Positions 10,217 through 20,115 of a stretch of DNA of 64,000 bases are shown piece after piece. Every line of letters starts with the position of its first letter. Within the stretch, counting starts at the first letter, position 1. Below the pieces are notes generated by a model that saw only the letters and a program-made list of their open reading frames with translations, did no database searches and was not told the DNA's origin. The stretch comes from Vibrio amylolyticus. GTDB taxonomy: Bacteria; Pseudomonadota; Gammaproteobacteria; Enterobacterales; Vibrionaceae. A program made the position numbers and the translations under genes. The stretch covers positions 329,735 through 393,734 of the forward strand of contig NZ_JAJHVV010000004.1 of the NCBI RefSeq assembly GCF_023145695.1, written 5' to 3'.

Positions 10217-13200
10217 ATGACGTATAGAAAAACACTCATTAGTACCCTGATTTCGTCAGCGCTGTTTCTACACTCCACCAGCTATGCCGACACAGAAAAG
10301 AGTCAATTGCCCTACTTTGAACAGTGGCCTGAGATTAACAGCCTAATTAAAGAAAACCCTGGCATTGAGAATCGAGTCGCTAAAATCCTAGCCAAGATGA
10401 CTCTAGAAGAGAAAGTAGGTCAGATGATCCAACCCAATCTTCAAGAAGTAACACCGGAAGAAGCCAAGCAATATAAATTAGGCTCACTGCTCAACGGTGG
10501 CGGGAGTTGGCCAAGTGAAAATAAGTACGCGACAGCCGATGATTGGGCAAAAGAGTCTGATAAATATTGGCTTGCTCTAAAAGAAGCGTATGCCGAACGC
10601 GGCTTTGATATCCCTTTTATCTGGGCAACAGATGCCGTTCACGGCCATAACAACGTCTTTCGTGCGACTGTTTTCCCACACAATATTGGCCTAGGTGCCG
10701 CTCGAAACCCAGACCTTATTGAGCAAATAGGTCAAGCCACAGCCAAAGAGGTCGTGGCGACAGGGTTAGACTGGACTTTTGCACCAACCGTCGCTGCACC
10801 TCGTGATTATCGATGGGGTCGGGTCTATGAAGGGTACTCTGAAGATCCTGAGGTCATTCACCAATACGCGGCCAAAATGGTTCAAGGCCTGCAAGGTGGT
10901 AAAAATGGCATTAAGAGCGATCGTTATGTTATCTCCAACGTAAAACACTGGGTTGGTGACGGCGGTACCTTTGAAGGGGTTGACCGTGGTGAGAACCATT
11001 CCACAGAAGAGTATCTACGCAACATTCACGCGACGGGTTATTTCTCAGGGCTCGATGCAGGTGCACAAGTTGTGATGAGCTCATTTAACTCGTGGCACGA
11101 TGAGGCGAACTACGACCAGACAGGAACAGGCGAATACAACTACAAACTTCATGGCAGTAAATACTTACTCAATGACATTCTAAAAGAAAAAATGGGCTTT
11201 GATGGCATCATAGTAACCGACTGGAATGGCCAAGGTGAAATCAATGGTTGTAGCTCAGCCAACTGCCCTGAAGCCGTCAATGCGGGTAACGATGTATTCA
11301 TGGTGACCGCCCGAAATGACTGGCAAGCTTTCTACCGCAACGTAATCGAACAAGTCAACGAAGGCATTATTCCAATGGAACGTATTGATGATGCTGTGAC
11401 TCGCATTCTAAGAGTTAAAATGCGTGCTCAACTGTGGGAGAAGCCACAGCCATCACTGCGTACCTATGCTGGAGATCAAGACATTCTTGGGGCCGATGCG
11501 CACCGAGAACTTGCTCGCCAGGCGGTAAGTGAATCTCTTGTTCTACTCAAAAATAACGATCTTCTGCCACTGAAAAAAGACAAGAAGTACCTTGTTGTGG
11601 GCAGCGCGGCGAATAGTATCCAAAAACAAACGGGTGGCTGGAGCTTAACCTGGCAAGGCACAGAAAATGAGATCGACCGAGACTTCCCCGGCGCTCAAAC
11701 TCTCTTAATGGCGATGAAAGACGTCGTAGGCGACGAAAATGTGATCACCGATATCTCCTTGGCGGATGACGAAACGATTGCCCTCGTGGTCTTCGGTGAA
11801 GACCCATACGCCGAAATGTTTGGGGACATTAAGAGACACCAAACACTTGAATACTCAACGCTAAAATCTCGCTATGGAAAAGATCTAGAGCTCATCAAAG
11901 AGCTAAATAGTGCGAAATTACCGATTGTCTCAGTTTTCTATTCAGGTCGACCTCTTTACGTTAATGAAGAGATTAATCTTTCAGACTCATTCGTGGCGGC
12001 TTGGTTACCCGGTACGGAAGCAGGAGGCATCACTGATGTGCTGTTCGCTAAAGACGGGGCTGACTTTTCTGGAAGCCTCTCTTATTCATGGCCTAAGCTA
12101 AAATGTTCCACCACCATCAACCGACATGCACCCAATATCCCCGACTACCAAACACCGGATATGGAGCAGGATATCAATGGTGAACATAAGCCACTCTTCC
12201 CATACAGTTATGGACTTAGCTATGCTTCTGGATCAAATTCGCCCGCTTCAGAACAGGACCTTAACAACCTTCCTTTAGATCCTAGAGACTTTGGTTGTGG
12301 TCAAGACAAGCCCGATGATGCGGTCGCAACAGACAACCTAGAGATTTTTGGTCGATCAAGCAGTGGAGAGTTCATTGCTCGCCTTGGCGGTGAAACCACT
12401 GGATGGTCAAACGTTGATATCTCAAGTGGCTCTGAAACGGACATTGGGAATATAAAAACGCGACCAATCAACTACAACCACCAACAAGATGCATTAGAGG
12501 TGACTTTCTACGGTGAAGGCGCTCGTCAAATCTACATGCAGACTTACGATGAACAAGGCGTCGATAAAAACGCATACCTCAACGCTGATTCCACGCTTCA
12601 GTTTGATATTGATATGAAGACCACAGCACCTGATGATTTTATTTTGTCGATGCACTGTGAATGGCCTTGCCATGGGGAGCTAAAGCTTGGTCCGGTTCTT
12701 CCTAAGCCTAGTGACCCTACTATTCCAAACTGGGAAACAATCAAAATACCGTTAGCCTGTTTAGCGGAAGAAGGTATGGTTTTTCCTAACTTAAACAGTG
12801 CGTTCTTGCTCTATTCAAATAGCAGTGAGGAAATCAAATTTAATCTCGGTGAAATTCGTTTTGTTCCAAAATCGATCGATCCGGCTGAAGACGCATTAAG
12901 CTGCGACATGTTACAAGGAGAGACACTACCACCATTAAATAAACCTAAGGTTGATGTCACTGAACAATGGCCTGATATGGCTGACTGGAAAACCAACACC
13001 GATGATTGGCAAGGTATCGATGGGCATGTTTTCTACACTAAAAGCGTATCCGGAGATGAGACAACCATTCATGTCGAGTATGACGCGAGTAGCCCAGAAA
13101 GCTATAAAGGCATCGTATTTGTAAAAGGACCGACTCAAAACCTTAGCCTTTATCAAGAAGGGACACTTTCCTTTGATCTCTTTATTGAGAGCTATGGTCA

Positions 13201-13462
13201 ACCAGCCAATGATGGGGAAAATCCTACACATGGTTTGGTCTTTAAAATAGAGTCTGAAGAGGGGCCTGGAGACGATTACCTATTGCCACGAGATAACTAT
13301 CCAACAGGTGAGTGGCATCATGTCGTTACGCCAATTAAAGATCTTAACAATGGCTCTTTGGATATCGAAAAGGTCAATACTCCAATTGCGCTTCTCCCCT
13401 CTTGGAGCGCAACTCAAGCAGGGTTTAAGTTTCAAATAAAGAACATTGAGTTAGCTCAATAG
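10217..13462 (+). CDS. Secreted glycoside hydrolase family 3 beta-glucosidase (ExoP-like) with two extra C-terminal modules
   Basis: This large exo-beta-glucosidase (1081 residues) is predicted to be exported, with a signal peptide at residues 1-24 (cleavage after STSYA). The GH3 N-terminal barrel (about 50-390) carries DAVHGHNNV, the KHWVGDGG substrate loop and GFDGIIVTDWNG, where D335 is the likely nucleophile. The GH3 C-terminal domain (about 410-690) includes SESLVLLKNN and PLFPYSYGLSY. Two beta-rich modules follow (about 700-900 and 915-1081), both resembling the single galactose-binding-like domain at the end of marine ExoP enzymes. The likely substrates are beta-1,3/1,4-glucans such as laminarin breakdown products; this is inference. 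It stands alone between core genes and is closed by a hairpin at 13505-13552, so it may be an acquired cargo gene. Confidence 0.88.
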   Translation: MTYRKTLISTLISSALFLHSTSYADTEKSQLPYFEQWPEINSLIKENPGIENRVAKILAKMTLEEKVGQMIQPNLQEVTPEEAKQYKLGSLLNGGGSWPSENKYATADDWAKESDKYWLALKEAYAERGFDIPFIWATDAVHGHNNVFRATVFPHNIGLGAARNPDLIEQIGQATAKEVVATGLDWTFAPTVAAPRDYRWGRVYEGYSEDPEVIHQYAAKMVQGLQGGKNGIKSDRYVISNVKHWVGDGGTFEGVDRGENHSTEEYLRNIHATGYFSGLDAGAQVVMSSFNSWHDEANYDQTGTGEYNYKLHGSKYLLNDILKEKMGFDGIIVTDWNGQGEINGCSSANCPEAVNAGNDVFMVTARNDWQAFYRNVIEQVNEGIIPMERIDDAVTRILRVKMRAQLWEKPQPSLRTYAGDQDILGADAHRELARQAVSESLVLLKNNDLLPLKKDKKYLVVGSAANSIQKQTGGWSLTWQGTENEIDRDFPGAQTLLMAMKDVVGDENVITDISLADDETIALVVFGEDPYAEMFGDIKRHQTLEYSTLKSRYGKDLELIKELNSAKLPIVSVFYSGRPLYVNEEINLSDSFVAAWLPGTEAGGITDVLFAKDGADFSGSLSYSWPKLKCSTTINRHAPNIPDYQTPDMEQDINGEHKPLFPYSYGLSYASGSNSPASEQDLNNLPLDPRDFGCGQDKPDDAVATDNLEIFGRSSSGEFIARLGGETTGWSNVDISSGSETDIGNIKTRPINYNHQQDALEVTFYGEGARQIYMQTYDEQGVDKNAYLNADSTLQFDIDMKTTAPDDFILSMHCEWPCHGELKLGPVLPKPSDPTIPNWETIKIPLACLAEEGMVFPNLNSAFLLYSNSSEEIKFNLGEIRFVPKSIDPAEDALSCDMLQGETLPPLNKPKVDVTEQWPDMADWKTNTDDWQGIDGHVFYTKSVSGDETTIHVEYDASSPESYKGIVFVKGPTQNLSLYQEGTLSFDLFIESYGQPANDGENPTHGLVFKIESEEGPGDDYLLPRDNYPTGEWHHVVTPIKDLNNGSLDIEKVNTPIALLPSWSATQAGFKFQIKNIELAQ

Positions 13463-13504
13463 TACTGATGACTAAAGGTCCTAAGGCTAAAAGGGACGAT
13501 GACT

Positions 13505-13552
13505 AAAAAGCCAGTTATTGCACTGTTTTTACCTGCAATGGCTGGCTTTATT
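13505..13552 (+). terminator. Long imperfect hairpin after the GH3 gene
   Basis: AAAGCCAG-tt-ATTGCA-N11-TGCAAT-gg-CTGGCTTT forms a long interrupted stem ending in TTTATT. It lies 43 bp past the GH3 stop and probably works as a terminator. Confidence 0.7.
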
Positions 13553-13704
13553 CACGCAAGAAACCCCATTCAGGCTGGCGCAAAAAAACTGAGAAGTTTC
13601 ATCATCGATGAAATAATAAGCACTCGATCACTCTATTAGCTCTAATATACTGATCTTTATCGATTTATATCTTTATAAAAGTCAGCAAGTAAGATTAAAC
13701 GCCA

Positions 13705-14226
13705 TCAAAGCTCGTTTTCAATAAAGTTTACTCTCTGCTCAACACTTCCCCACGGTACATCCACCACCTCAAAACCTAACTCAACATAGGTATCATGCAG
13801 CTGATTGTGAATATCAATGGCCTCTTCAAATGGGTAAGGTCGTACGTCATCTTGCACGTAAATCGAGAACTCAGGCTTACACAGGAACACGTGTGGATGA
13901 TAGTCACAGCACCCTTGTACAAATCGCTCTGAAACATCCAGTTTTCCCTGTTTCAAGTAAGCACAAATATCAGGAATGGCACGATCCATAAAAGAAAGTG
14001 AGTTTGAATCAATGGCTGCTTGTTTTTGCTTGCCCATGACTTCCAAGCAAAGCTCTGCAAAGCCCGCTAAGTTCGTCCATGGCAATATTCCATGCTCTAG
14101 TTGGCTCTGCTGCTCTATAAGTTGTCTAGAGCTCTCTGTATGCGTTTGATAGCCACGTTCAGCTAGCGCGTTTATCAAGGTGGTTTTTCCCGCCCCAGGG
14201 CCACCAGAAATAATGATCGGCTTCAT
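13705..14226 (-). CDS. Small P-loop AAA-family ATPase (AAA_28-like)
   Basis: The 173-residue protein begins MKPIIISGGPGAGKTTLI, a Walker A at residues 8-16, followed by a kinase-like fold with the Walker-B-region segment SLSFMDRAIPDICAYL. It resembles stand-alone nucleoside-kinase-like ATPases of unknown substrate. I place the start at the ATG at 14226, with GGAGAAGA upstream, because family members begin directly with the beta strand before the P-loop; the frame stays open to 14268. It is downstream of typA on the same strand, after a terminator. The biological role is unknown. Confidence 0.75.
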   Translation of the reverse strand: MKPIIISGGPGAGKTTLINALAERGYQTHTESSRQLIEQQSQLEHGILPWTNLAGFAELCLEVMGKQKQAAIDSNSLSFMDRAIPDICAYLKQGKLDVSERFVQGCCDYHPHVFLCKPEFSIYVQDDVRPYPFEEAIDIHNQLHDTYVELGFEVVDVPWGSVEQRVNFIENEL

Positions 14227-14255
14227 TTTCTTCTCCATGAGGTGATCGCCAGATA

Positions 14256-14289
14256 CAAAAAAGGGCAAGAAGAACTCTTCTCACCCTTT
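14256..14289 (-). terminator. Rho-independent terminator after typA
   Basis: On the minus strand AAGGGtgAGAAG-agtt-CTTCTtgCCCTT runs into TTTTTT. It lies about 45 bp past the typA stop and just upstream of the ATPase start. Confidence 0.85.
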
Positions 14290-14334
14290 CTAAGGCTTAA
14301 CCGTTACTGCATTAAGCAGTTAAGCAAGCTGTTA

Positions 14335-16170
14335 TTAAGCGTCTTTAGCTGGACGTGCTGCACGCTTACGTTCGTTTTCAGTAAGAAGTTTCTTACGGAT
14401 ACGAACGTTCTCTGGTGTTACTTCTACTAGCTCATCTTCGTCGATAAACTCAAGCGCTTGCTCAAGCGTATGACGAATAGGCGGCGAAAGAACCTGTGCT
14501 TCATCTGTACCAGATGCACGAACGTTGGTTAGCTGCTTACCTTTCAAACAGTTAACTGTTAGATCGTTAGAACGGTTATGAATACCGATTACTTGACCTT
14601 CATAAACTTCGTCTGCGTGCTCAGCAAATAGACGACCACGAGCTTGAAGGAAGAACAGTGCGTAAGTCAGTGCTTTACCTGTACCGTTTGAAACAAGTAC
14701 ACCGTTGTTACGTTGACCAATTACGCCGCCTTTGTGTGGGCCGTAGTGATCGTATGAGTGGTAAATAAGACCAGAACCAGACGTCATTGTTAGGAATTCA
14801 GTTTGGAAGCCGATAAGACCACGAGAAGGCATCATAAAGTCCATGCGAACACGGCCTTTACCATCTGGAGCCATATCAGTTAGCTCACCTTTACGTAGAC
14901 CGATGCTTTCCATGATTGCACCTTGGTGCTCTTCAACAACATCAATCGTTACCGTTTCAAACGGTTCCATTAGTTGACCATCTTCTTCTTTGATGATTAC
15001 TTCAGGACGAGATACCGCTAGCTCAAAGCCTTCACGACGCATGTTTTCGATAAGAATCGAAAGGTGAAGTTCACCACGACCCGATACGCGGAAACGGTCT
15101 GGGCTGTCAGTCTCTTCAACACGTAGTGCAACGTTGTGTACCAATTCTTTCTCAAGACGCTCAAGAATGTTACGTGAAGTAACGAACTTACCTTCTTTAC
15201 CTGCGAACGGAGAAGTGTTTACTTGGAAAGTCATTGTTACTGTTGGTTCATCAACAGACAGTGGTTCCATCGCTTCAACATTGTTTACATCACAGATAGT
15301 GTCTGAAATTTTCAGCTCACCAAGACCCGTGATTGCAATGATGTCACCAGCATTAGCTTGTTCAACTTCGTGACGCTCAAGACCTAGGTAACCTAGAACC
15401 GTACCCACTTTACCGTTACGCTTCTTGCCTTCAGCATTCACAATTGTTACTTGCTGGTTTGGCTTAATGCTACCGCGAGTTACACGACATACGCCGATAA
15501 CGCCAACGTAAGAGCTGTAGTCTAGTTGAGAAACTTGCATTTGAAGTGGACCGTCTAGGTCAACTTTAGGGGCTTCTACCGTATCAACAACCGCTTGGAA
15601 TAGTGGTTCCATGTCTTCGCCAACAACGCCTTCTTCCATTGTTGCCCAGCCATTAAGTGCTGATGCGTAAACCGTTGTGAAGTCTAGTTGCTCATCGGTT
15701 GCACCTAGGTTGTCGAATAAGTCGAATATTTGGTCCATAACCCAATCAGGACGAGCACCAGGGCGGTCAATCTTGTTGATAACAACGATTGGCTTAAGGC
15801 CGTGTGCGAATGCTTTTTGTGTTACGAAACGAGTTTGAGGCATTGGGCCATCAACCGCGTCAACGATCAGTAGAACAGAGTCTACCATTGACATGATACG
15901 CTCAACTTCACCACCGAAGTCCGCGTGTCCCGGAGTATCTACGATGTTGATGCGGTAGTCATTCCAGTTAATTGCTGTGTTCTTAGCAAGAATGGTAATG
16001 CCACGCTCTTTTTCGATGTCGTTCGAGTCCATGACTCGCTCTTCAGCTTCACCGCGAGACTCAAGCGTACCTGACTGCTGTAGCAATTTATCAACCAGTG
16101 TTGTTTTGCCGTGGTCAACGTGCGCGATGATCGCGATATTTCTTAACTTATCAATCTGTGGAGTAGCCAT
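14335..16170 (-). CDS. typA: Ribosome-associated GTPase TypA/BipA
   Basis: BipA is a translational GTPase related to EF-G and LepA that helps 50S assembly and stress adaptation. The 611-residue protein shows G1 [10 protein letters not shown] (about residues 16-25), the switch I region ([12 protein letters not shown]), G3 [15 protein letters not shown]4 NKIDRPGAR, then the beta-barrel domain II, two EF-G-like domains and the BipA-specific C-terminal domain ([20 protein letters not shown] onward). Length matches E. coli (607). It has its own terminator. Its promoter lies in the 520-bp region shared with glnA. Confidence 0.97.
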   Translation of the reverse strand: MATPQIDKLRNIAIIAHVDHGKTTLVDKLLQQSGTLESRGEAEERVMDSNDIEKERGITILAKNTAINWNDYRINIVDTPGHADFGGEVERIMSMVDSVLLIVDAVDGPMPQTRFVTQKAFAHGLKPIVVINKIDRPGARPDWVMDQIFDLFDNLGATDEQLDFTTVYASALNGWATMEEGVVGEDMEPLFQAVVDTVEAPKVDLDGPLQMQVSQLDYSSYVGVIGVCRVTRGSIKPNQQVTIVNAEGKKRNGKVGTVLGYLGLERHEVEQANAGDIIAITGLGELKISDTICDVNNVEAMEPLSVDEPTVTMTFQVNTSPFAGKEGKFVTSRNILERLEKELVHNVALRVEETDSPDRFRVSGRGELHLSILIENMRREGFELAVSRPEVIIKEEDGQLMEPFETVTIDVVEEHQGAIMESIGLRKGELTDMAPDGKGRVRMDFMMPSRGLIGFQTEFLTMTSGSGLIYHSYDHYGPHKGGVIGQRNNGVLVSNGTGKALTYALFFLQARGRLFAEHADEVYEGQVIGIHNRSNDLTVNCLKGKQLTNVRASGTDEAQVLSPPIRHTLEQALEFIDEDELVEVTPENVRIRKKLLTENERKRAARPAKDA

Positions 16171-16430
16171 GGATTCTGATTCACTTATAAAAGAAACAAC
16201 CCTCTTAAATCGTATATTTAATGAGCATTGCTTTATTTGATTAAAAAAACGTCCGTAATGTACCAGATTCTAGGAAAAATCCCAGAAATATGTGATCTAT
16301 CACAGCGAATTCCTTTCATATAAGACTAGAAGAGGAGTTGATTTGGGACAAATTACAATCAGGTACACATTATTACGATTGACATCTACGGTAAATATTG
16401 GCTGAATAACCTCTGCTGTTTGATTCATAT

Positions 16431-16490
16431 TGGTGCACCATCAATTAATTCGCACCACTTAGGTGCAACAAAGGATCATTTTGGTGCAAT
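16431..16490 (+). promoter_or_regulatory. NtrC-type enhancer sites upstream of glnA
   Basis: The full site GCACCA-ctt-AGGTGC at 16452-16466 matches the NtrC consensus GCACCA-N3-TGGTGC at 11 of 12 defined bases. Flanking half-sites TGGTGC occur at 16431-16436 and 16484-16488. They lie about 90-120 bp upstream of a sigma-54 promoter, the expected place for an enhancer. Binding by NtrC is inferred. Confidence 0.85.
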
Positions 16491-16550
16491 AGATAGTTAT
16501 TCCACCTTCAGCAATCACATAATACATTGAAATTAATGGATTAATTTTTT

Positions 16551-16566
16551 TGGCACGATAATAGCT
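16551..16566 (+). promoter_or_regulatory. Sigma-54 promoter of glnA
   Basis: TGGCACG-ataa-TAGCT matches the consensus TGGCACG-N4-TTGCW, with the essential GG and GC doublets at the correct spacing and one mismatch (TA for TT). It lies about 125 bp upstream of the glnA ATG. Confidence 0.85.
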
Positions 16567-16690
16567 TTATGGAAATAAGCATCGATTAATACTATTGAAA
16601 CCAAATTAATCAATGCTGGATTTCATGCTTAGTTAAGTTAAGCACACAATCGAGCCAATACCGCTTTAATTACACTGGAGGTTATCCAAG

Positions 16691-18100
16691 ATGTCAGTAG
16701 AAAACGTTCTATCGCTGATCCAAGAAAACGAAGTTAAGTTTGTTGACCTACGTTTTACCGATACAAAAGGTAAAGAGCAGCATATCTCTCTACCATCTCA
16801 CCAAGTTGACGCAGATTTCTTCGAAGAAGGTAAGATGTTCGATGGTTCTTCAGTTGCTGGCTGGAAAGGCATCAACGAATCAGACATGGTAATGATGCCG
16901 GATGCATCATCAGCTGTTCTTGACCCATTCACAGAAGATTCAACACTAAATATCCGTTGTGATATTTTAGAGCCTGCTACAATGCAAGGCTACGATCGTG
17001 ACCCACGTTCAATCGCTAAACGCTCGGAAGAGTACATGCGTTCAACAGGTATCGCAGATACAGTTCTTATCGGTCCTGAGCCAGAGTTCTTCCTATTTGA
17101 CGACGTTAAATTCAACACTGACATGTCAGGTTCTTTCTTCAAGATTGACGACATCGAAGCCGCTTGGAACACAGGTTCTGAAGTTGAAGGCGGTAACAAA
17201 GGTCACCGTCCTGGCGTTAAAGGTGGTTACTTCCCAGTAGCTCCTGTTGATTCATCTCAAGATATCCGTTCTGCTATGTGTCTAATCATGGAAGAGATGG
17301 GTCTTGTTGTTGAAGCGCACCACCACGAAGTAGCGACGGCGGGTCAAAACGAAATCGCAACTCGCTTCAACACGCTAACAACGAAAGCTGATGAAACTCA
17401 AATCTACAAGTACGTTGTACACAACGTTGCTCATGCATTTGGTAAGACAGCGACATTCATGCCTAAGCCACTTGTTGGTGATAACGGTTCTGGTATGCAC
17501 GTTCACCAATCTCTAGCGAAAGACGGTGTTAACCTATTCGCTGGTGATAAGTACGGTGGCCTATCTGAAATGGCTATCTACTACATCGGTGGTGTTATCA
17601 AGCACGCTCGCGCAATCAACGCATTTGCTAACCCATCAACGAACTCGTACAAACGTCTTGTACCAGGCTTCGAAGCACCAGTAATGCTTGCATACTCTGC
17701 ACGTAACCGTTCTGCTTCTATCCGTATCCCAGTGGTACCAAGCCCTAAAGCACGTCGTATCGAGCTACGTTTTGGTGACCCAGCGGCGAACCCGTACCTA
17801 TGTTACTCAGCAATGCTAATGGCTGGTCTTGACGGAATTAAGAACAAGATCCACCCAGGCGAAGCGATGGACAAAGACTTGTACGACCTTCCAGCAGAAG
17901 AAGCAGCAGAAATCCCAACAGTTGCAGAATCTCTAGAAGTTGCACTAAAAGCTCTTGATGAAGATCGTGAGTTCTTAACAGCTGGCGGCGTATACTCTGA
18001 TGACTTCATCGATTCATACATCGCACTTAAGTCTCAAGATGTAGAGCGCGTAAACATGACAACTCACCCACTTGAGTTTGAACTTTACTACTCTGTATAA
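16691..18100 (+). CDS. glnA: Glutamine synthetase, type I
   Basis: GlnA makes glutamine from glutamate, ammonia and ATP in the cytoplasm. The 469-residue protein has the beta-grasp domain with [18 protein letters not shown], the catalytic domain with metal-ligand segment [12 protein letters not shown], the ATP-binding [16 protein letters not shown] motif and [19 protein letters not shown]. The adenylylation tyrosine is present as Tyr398 in [12 protein letters not shown], so activity should be controlled by GlnE. GGAGG lies nine bases before the ATG. The promoter region has sigma-54 and NtrC sites. It heads the glnA-(DUF4124)-ntrBC block, separated from it by a terminator. Confidence 0.98.
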   Translation: MSVENVLSLIQENEVKFVDLRFTDTKGKEQHISLPSHQVDADFFEEGKMFDGSSVAGWKGINESDMVMMPDASSAVLDPFTEDSTLNIRCDILEPATMQGYDRDPRSIAKRSEEYMRSTGIADTVLIGPEPEFFLFDDVKFNTDMSGSFFKIDDIEAAWNTGSEVEGGNKGHRPGVKGGYFPVAPVDSSQDIRSAMCLIMEEMGLVVEAHHHEVATAGQNEIATRFNTLTTKADETQIYKYVVHNVAHAFGKTATFMPKPLVGDNGSGMHVHQSLAKDGVNLFAGDKYGGLSEMAIYYIGGVIKHARAINAFANPSTNSYKRLVPGFEAPVMLAYSARNRSASIRIPVVPSPKARRIELRFGDPAANPYLCYSAMLMAGLDGIKNKIHPGEAMDKDLYDLPAEEAAEIPTVAESLEVALKALDEDREFLTAGGVYSDDFIDSYIALKSQDVERVNMTTHPLEFELYYSV

Positions 18101-18159
18101 CCTCAGCCCATATTTCACAAATAAATGTGTAATATGTAATTGAAGTATCTAGTTATTTA

Positions 18160-18186
18160 GGCTCACCTCGCAGGTGGGCCTTTTTT
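18160..18186 (+). terminator. Rho-independent terminator after glnA
   Basis: GGCtCACCT-cgc-AGGTGgGCC is followed by TTTTTT, 60 bp past the glnA stop. It probably leaves ntrBC on its own promoter, with some read-through as in E. coli. Confidence 0.88.
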
Positions 18187-18251
18187 CTATTTAGGCTTTA
18201 GTTATCACCCTTTAACATACTCAACCAGTTGATTAATTAAAGGGACTGGTG

Positions 18252-18851
18252 ATGACAAAGCGACTTCTTACTTATTTTTGGCAACTCTCATTACGTCTAG
18301 CCACTTCACTCATGATCGTATCTACCTTGATCGCGCCCACAGCTGCATTTTCCCAGACTGTTTATACCTGGGAAGATGAAAATGGCGTCCTGCACTTTAG
18401 TGATTCTCCTACGGCAAGCAAAAATGCGAAGCGTGCAAAAACGCTCACTTTACCAGACCATCAAGCCTCAGCGCCTGCACCATCATTTGAAAACCTCCCA
18501 ACCGACCCATCAGGCACGCCTAAGGCCAATGAAAAAAAGAAAAAGCCCACAGCAAGGCCTGAGCCTTTATCGCTCTCCTTTCAATCTCCACAACACGATC
18601 AAACCATTCGCAGCAACACAGGAAATTTCAATATCGCTGCCCAGCAGAATCGCAAGCTTTCGGTCGATGAACATCTACAATTGCTCTTCAATGACTCCCG
18701 CTATGGAGCCCCAAACACCACTGGAAAATGGCAATTAAAAAACATCGATCGAGGGACTCATACTATTTCAATTCAAGCATTTAGAGACGGCAAGCTTATT
18801 GCATCATCCAGTACTATAACGGTGCATTTACACCGAGCTTCGATTAAGTAG
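18252..18851 (+). CDS. DUF4124 domain-containing exported protein
   Basis: The 199-residue protein has a signal peptide (about residues 1-34, ending near TAAFSQ) followed by a DUF4124 domain that begins TVYTWEDENGVLHFSDSP (about 36-80), then a proline/lysine-rich linker and a small beta-sandwich-like C-terminal domain. DUF4124 proteins are small periplasmic proteins of unknown function. I chose the ATG at 18252, six bases after GGGA, over the GTG one codon earlier. It sits between glnA and ntrB, as I recall for other vibrios, but its sequence shows no link to nitrogen sensing. Confidence 0.8.
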   Translation: MTKRLLTYFWQLSLRLATSLMIVSTLIAPTAAFSQTVYTWEDENGVLHFSDSPTASKNAKRAKTLTLPDHQASAPAPSFENLPTDPSGTPKANEKKKKPTARPEPLSLSFQSPQHDQTIRSNTGNFNIAAQQNRKLSVDEHLQLLFNDSRYGAPNTTGKWQLKNIDRGTHTISIQAFRDGKLIASSSTITVHLHRASIK

Positions 18852-18932
18852 CTCAAAATTGGCTTGAAACGCATGACATAGCCCATTTTCACTTTCTCTT
18901 GATGCTCCTATGCGCCATACTGGAAACATAGC

Positions 18933-18947
18933 GCACCATATTGGTGC
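18933..18947 (+). promoter_or_regulatory. Perfect NtrC-type palindrome upstream of ntrB
   Basis: GCACCA-tat-TGGTGC matches the NtrC consensus at all 12 defined positions, 34 bp before the ntrB start. A poorer copy (GCGCCA-tac-TGGAAA) lies at 18911-18925. The closeness to the start suggests autoregulation of ntrBC, probably repression as at E. coli glnLp; that is inference. Confidence 0.85.
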
Positions 18948-18980
18948 ATTGATGATTTCCAGAGACACAAGGATGAGGCT

Positions 18981-20048
18981 GTGAGCTTAGAGCAAAGTAA
19001 CGTAGAGTTAAGTAATGCCATATTAGATAATGTTGTTACAGCAACATTAATGCTCGACGAGTCCCTAACGGTAAGGTATGCCAACCCTGCCGCCGAACAA
19101 CTCTTCACTCAAAGTGCCAAACGAATTGTTGATCAGCCACTCTCAAAGCTCATTCAGCACGCCTCTATGGATTTAGCACTGCTTTCTCAGCCATTACAGA
19201 GCGGTCAAAGCATTACTGATAGTGACGTTACCTTTGTTGTCGACGGAAAGCCTCTAATGTTAGAAGTCACCGTTAGCCCACTATCGTGGAAAAAAGAGCT
19301 CATGCTGCTCGTCGAAATGAGAAAGATTGGTCAGCAGCGCCGCTTATCTCAAGAGCTGAATCAACATGCGCAGCAGCAAGCGGCAAAATTACTGGTTCGA
19401 GGTTTAGCTCATGAAATCAAAAACCCGCTAGGTGGGTTACGAGGGGCAGCGCAACTGCTTGAACGTATGCTGCCAGATCCCAACCTGACCGAATACACCC
19501 AAATAATAATAGAGCAAGCAGATCGACTAAGAGCGTTAGTTGATCGTTTACTTGGCCCTCAAAAGCCAGGAAAGAAACAGCCAGAGAATTTGCACTCTAT
19601 TATTGAAAAAGCGCGTCAGCTGGTAGAGCTAGAATCCCAACATGCCATTGCGATTGAACGAGATTACGACCCGAGCCTGCCAGATATCTTGGTTGATGCC
19701 GACCAAATCGAGCAAGCACTGCTCAATATCATTAGTAATGCGGCTCAAATTCTAACTGAACATAAAATCGAACACCCAACCATCACCATTCGCACCAGAA
19801 CGGTGCATCAAGCCAATATACACGGCCAAAGGCACAAACTCAGTGCACGTATAGAGATCATCGACAACGGCCCTGGAATCTCTTCTGAACTGCTTGATAC
19901 CTTATTCTACCCAATGATCACGGGGCGCGAGGGTGGGACAGGACTTGGGTTATCAATTTCACAAAATTTAATTGATCAGCACAACGGAAAAATCGACGTT
20001 GAAAGCTGGCCCGGTAAAACAACATTTACCATCTATTTACCAATTTAA
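18981..20048 (+). CDS. ntrB: Nitrogen regulation sensor histidine kinase NtrB
   Basis: NtrB phosphorylates or dephosphorylates NtrC in response to PII (GlnB). The 355-residue soluble protein has an N-terminal PAS domain (about 10-120, ATLMLDESLTVRYANPAAEQ), the H-box GLAHEIKNPLGGLRGAAQ (phospho-accepting His near residue 143), then the N box (ALLNIISNAAQIL), D box (EIIDNGPGIS) and G box (GREGGTGLGLSISQ) of the kinase domain. The start is a GTG at 18981 after AAGGATGAGG; an ATG eight bases upstream is out of frame and hits a stop at once. It is followed by ntrC after 67 bp. Confidence 0.97.
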   Translation: MSLEQSNVELSNAILDNVVTATLMLDESLTVRYANPAAEQLFTQSAKRIVDQPLSKLIQHASMDLALLSQPLQSGQSITDSDVTFVVDGKPLMLEVTVSPLSWKKELMLLVEMRKIGQQRRLSQELNQHAQQQAAKLLVRGLAHEIKNPLGGLRGAAQLLERMLPDPNLTEYTQIIIEQADRLRALVDRLLGPQKPGKKQPENLHSIIEKARQLVELESQHAIAIERDYDPSLPDILVDADQIEQALLNIISNAAQILTEHKIEHPTITIRTRTVHQANIHGQRHKLSARIEIIDNGPGISSELLDTLFYPMITGREGGTGLGLSISQNLIDQHNGKIDVESWPGKTTFTIYLPI

Positions 20049-20115
20049 ACTTTTATCGCTTGCAACATTAACGCCGCGACATCATCAACTGACGTTGCCG
20101 TAAGGAATAGACACT

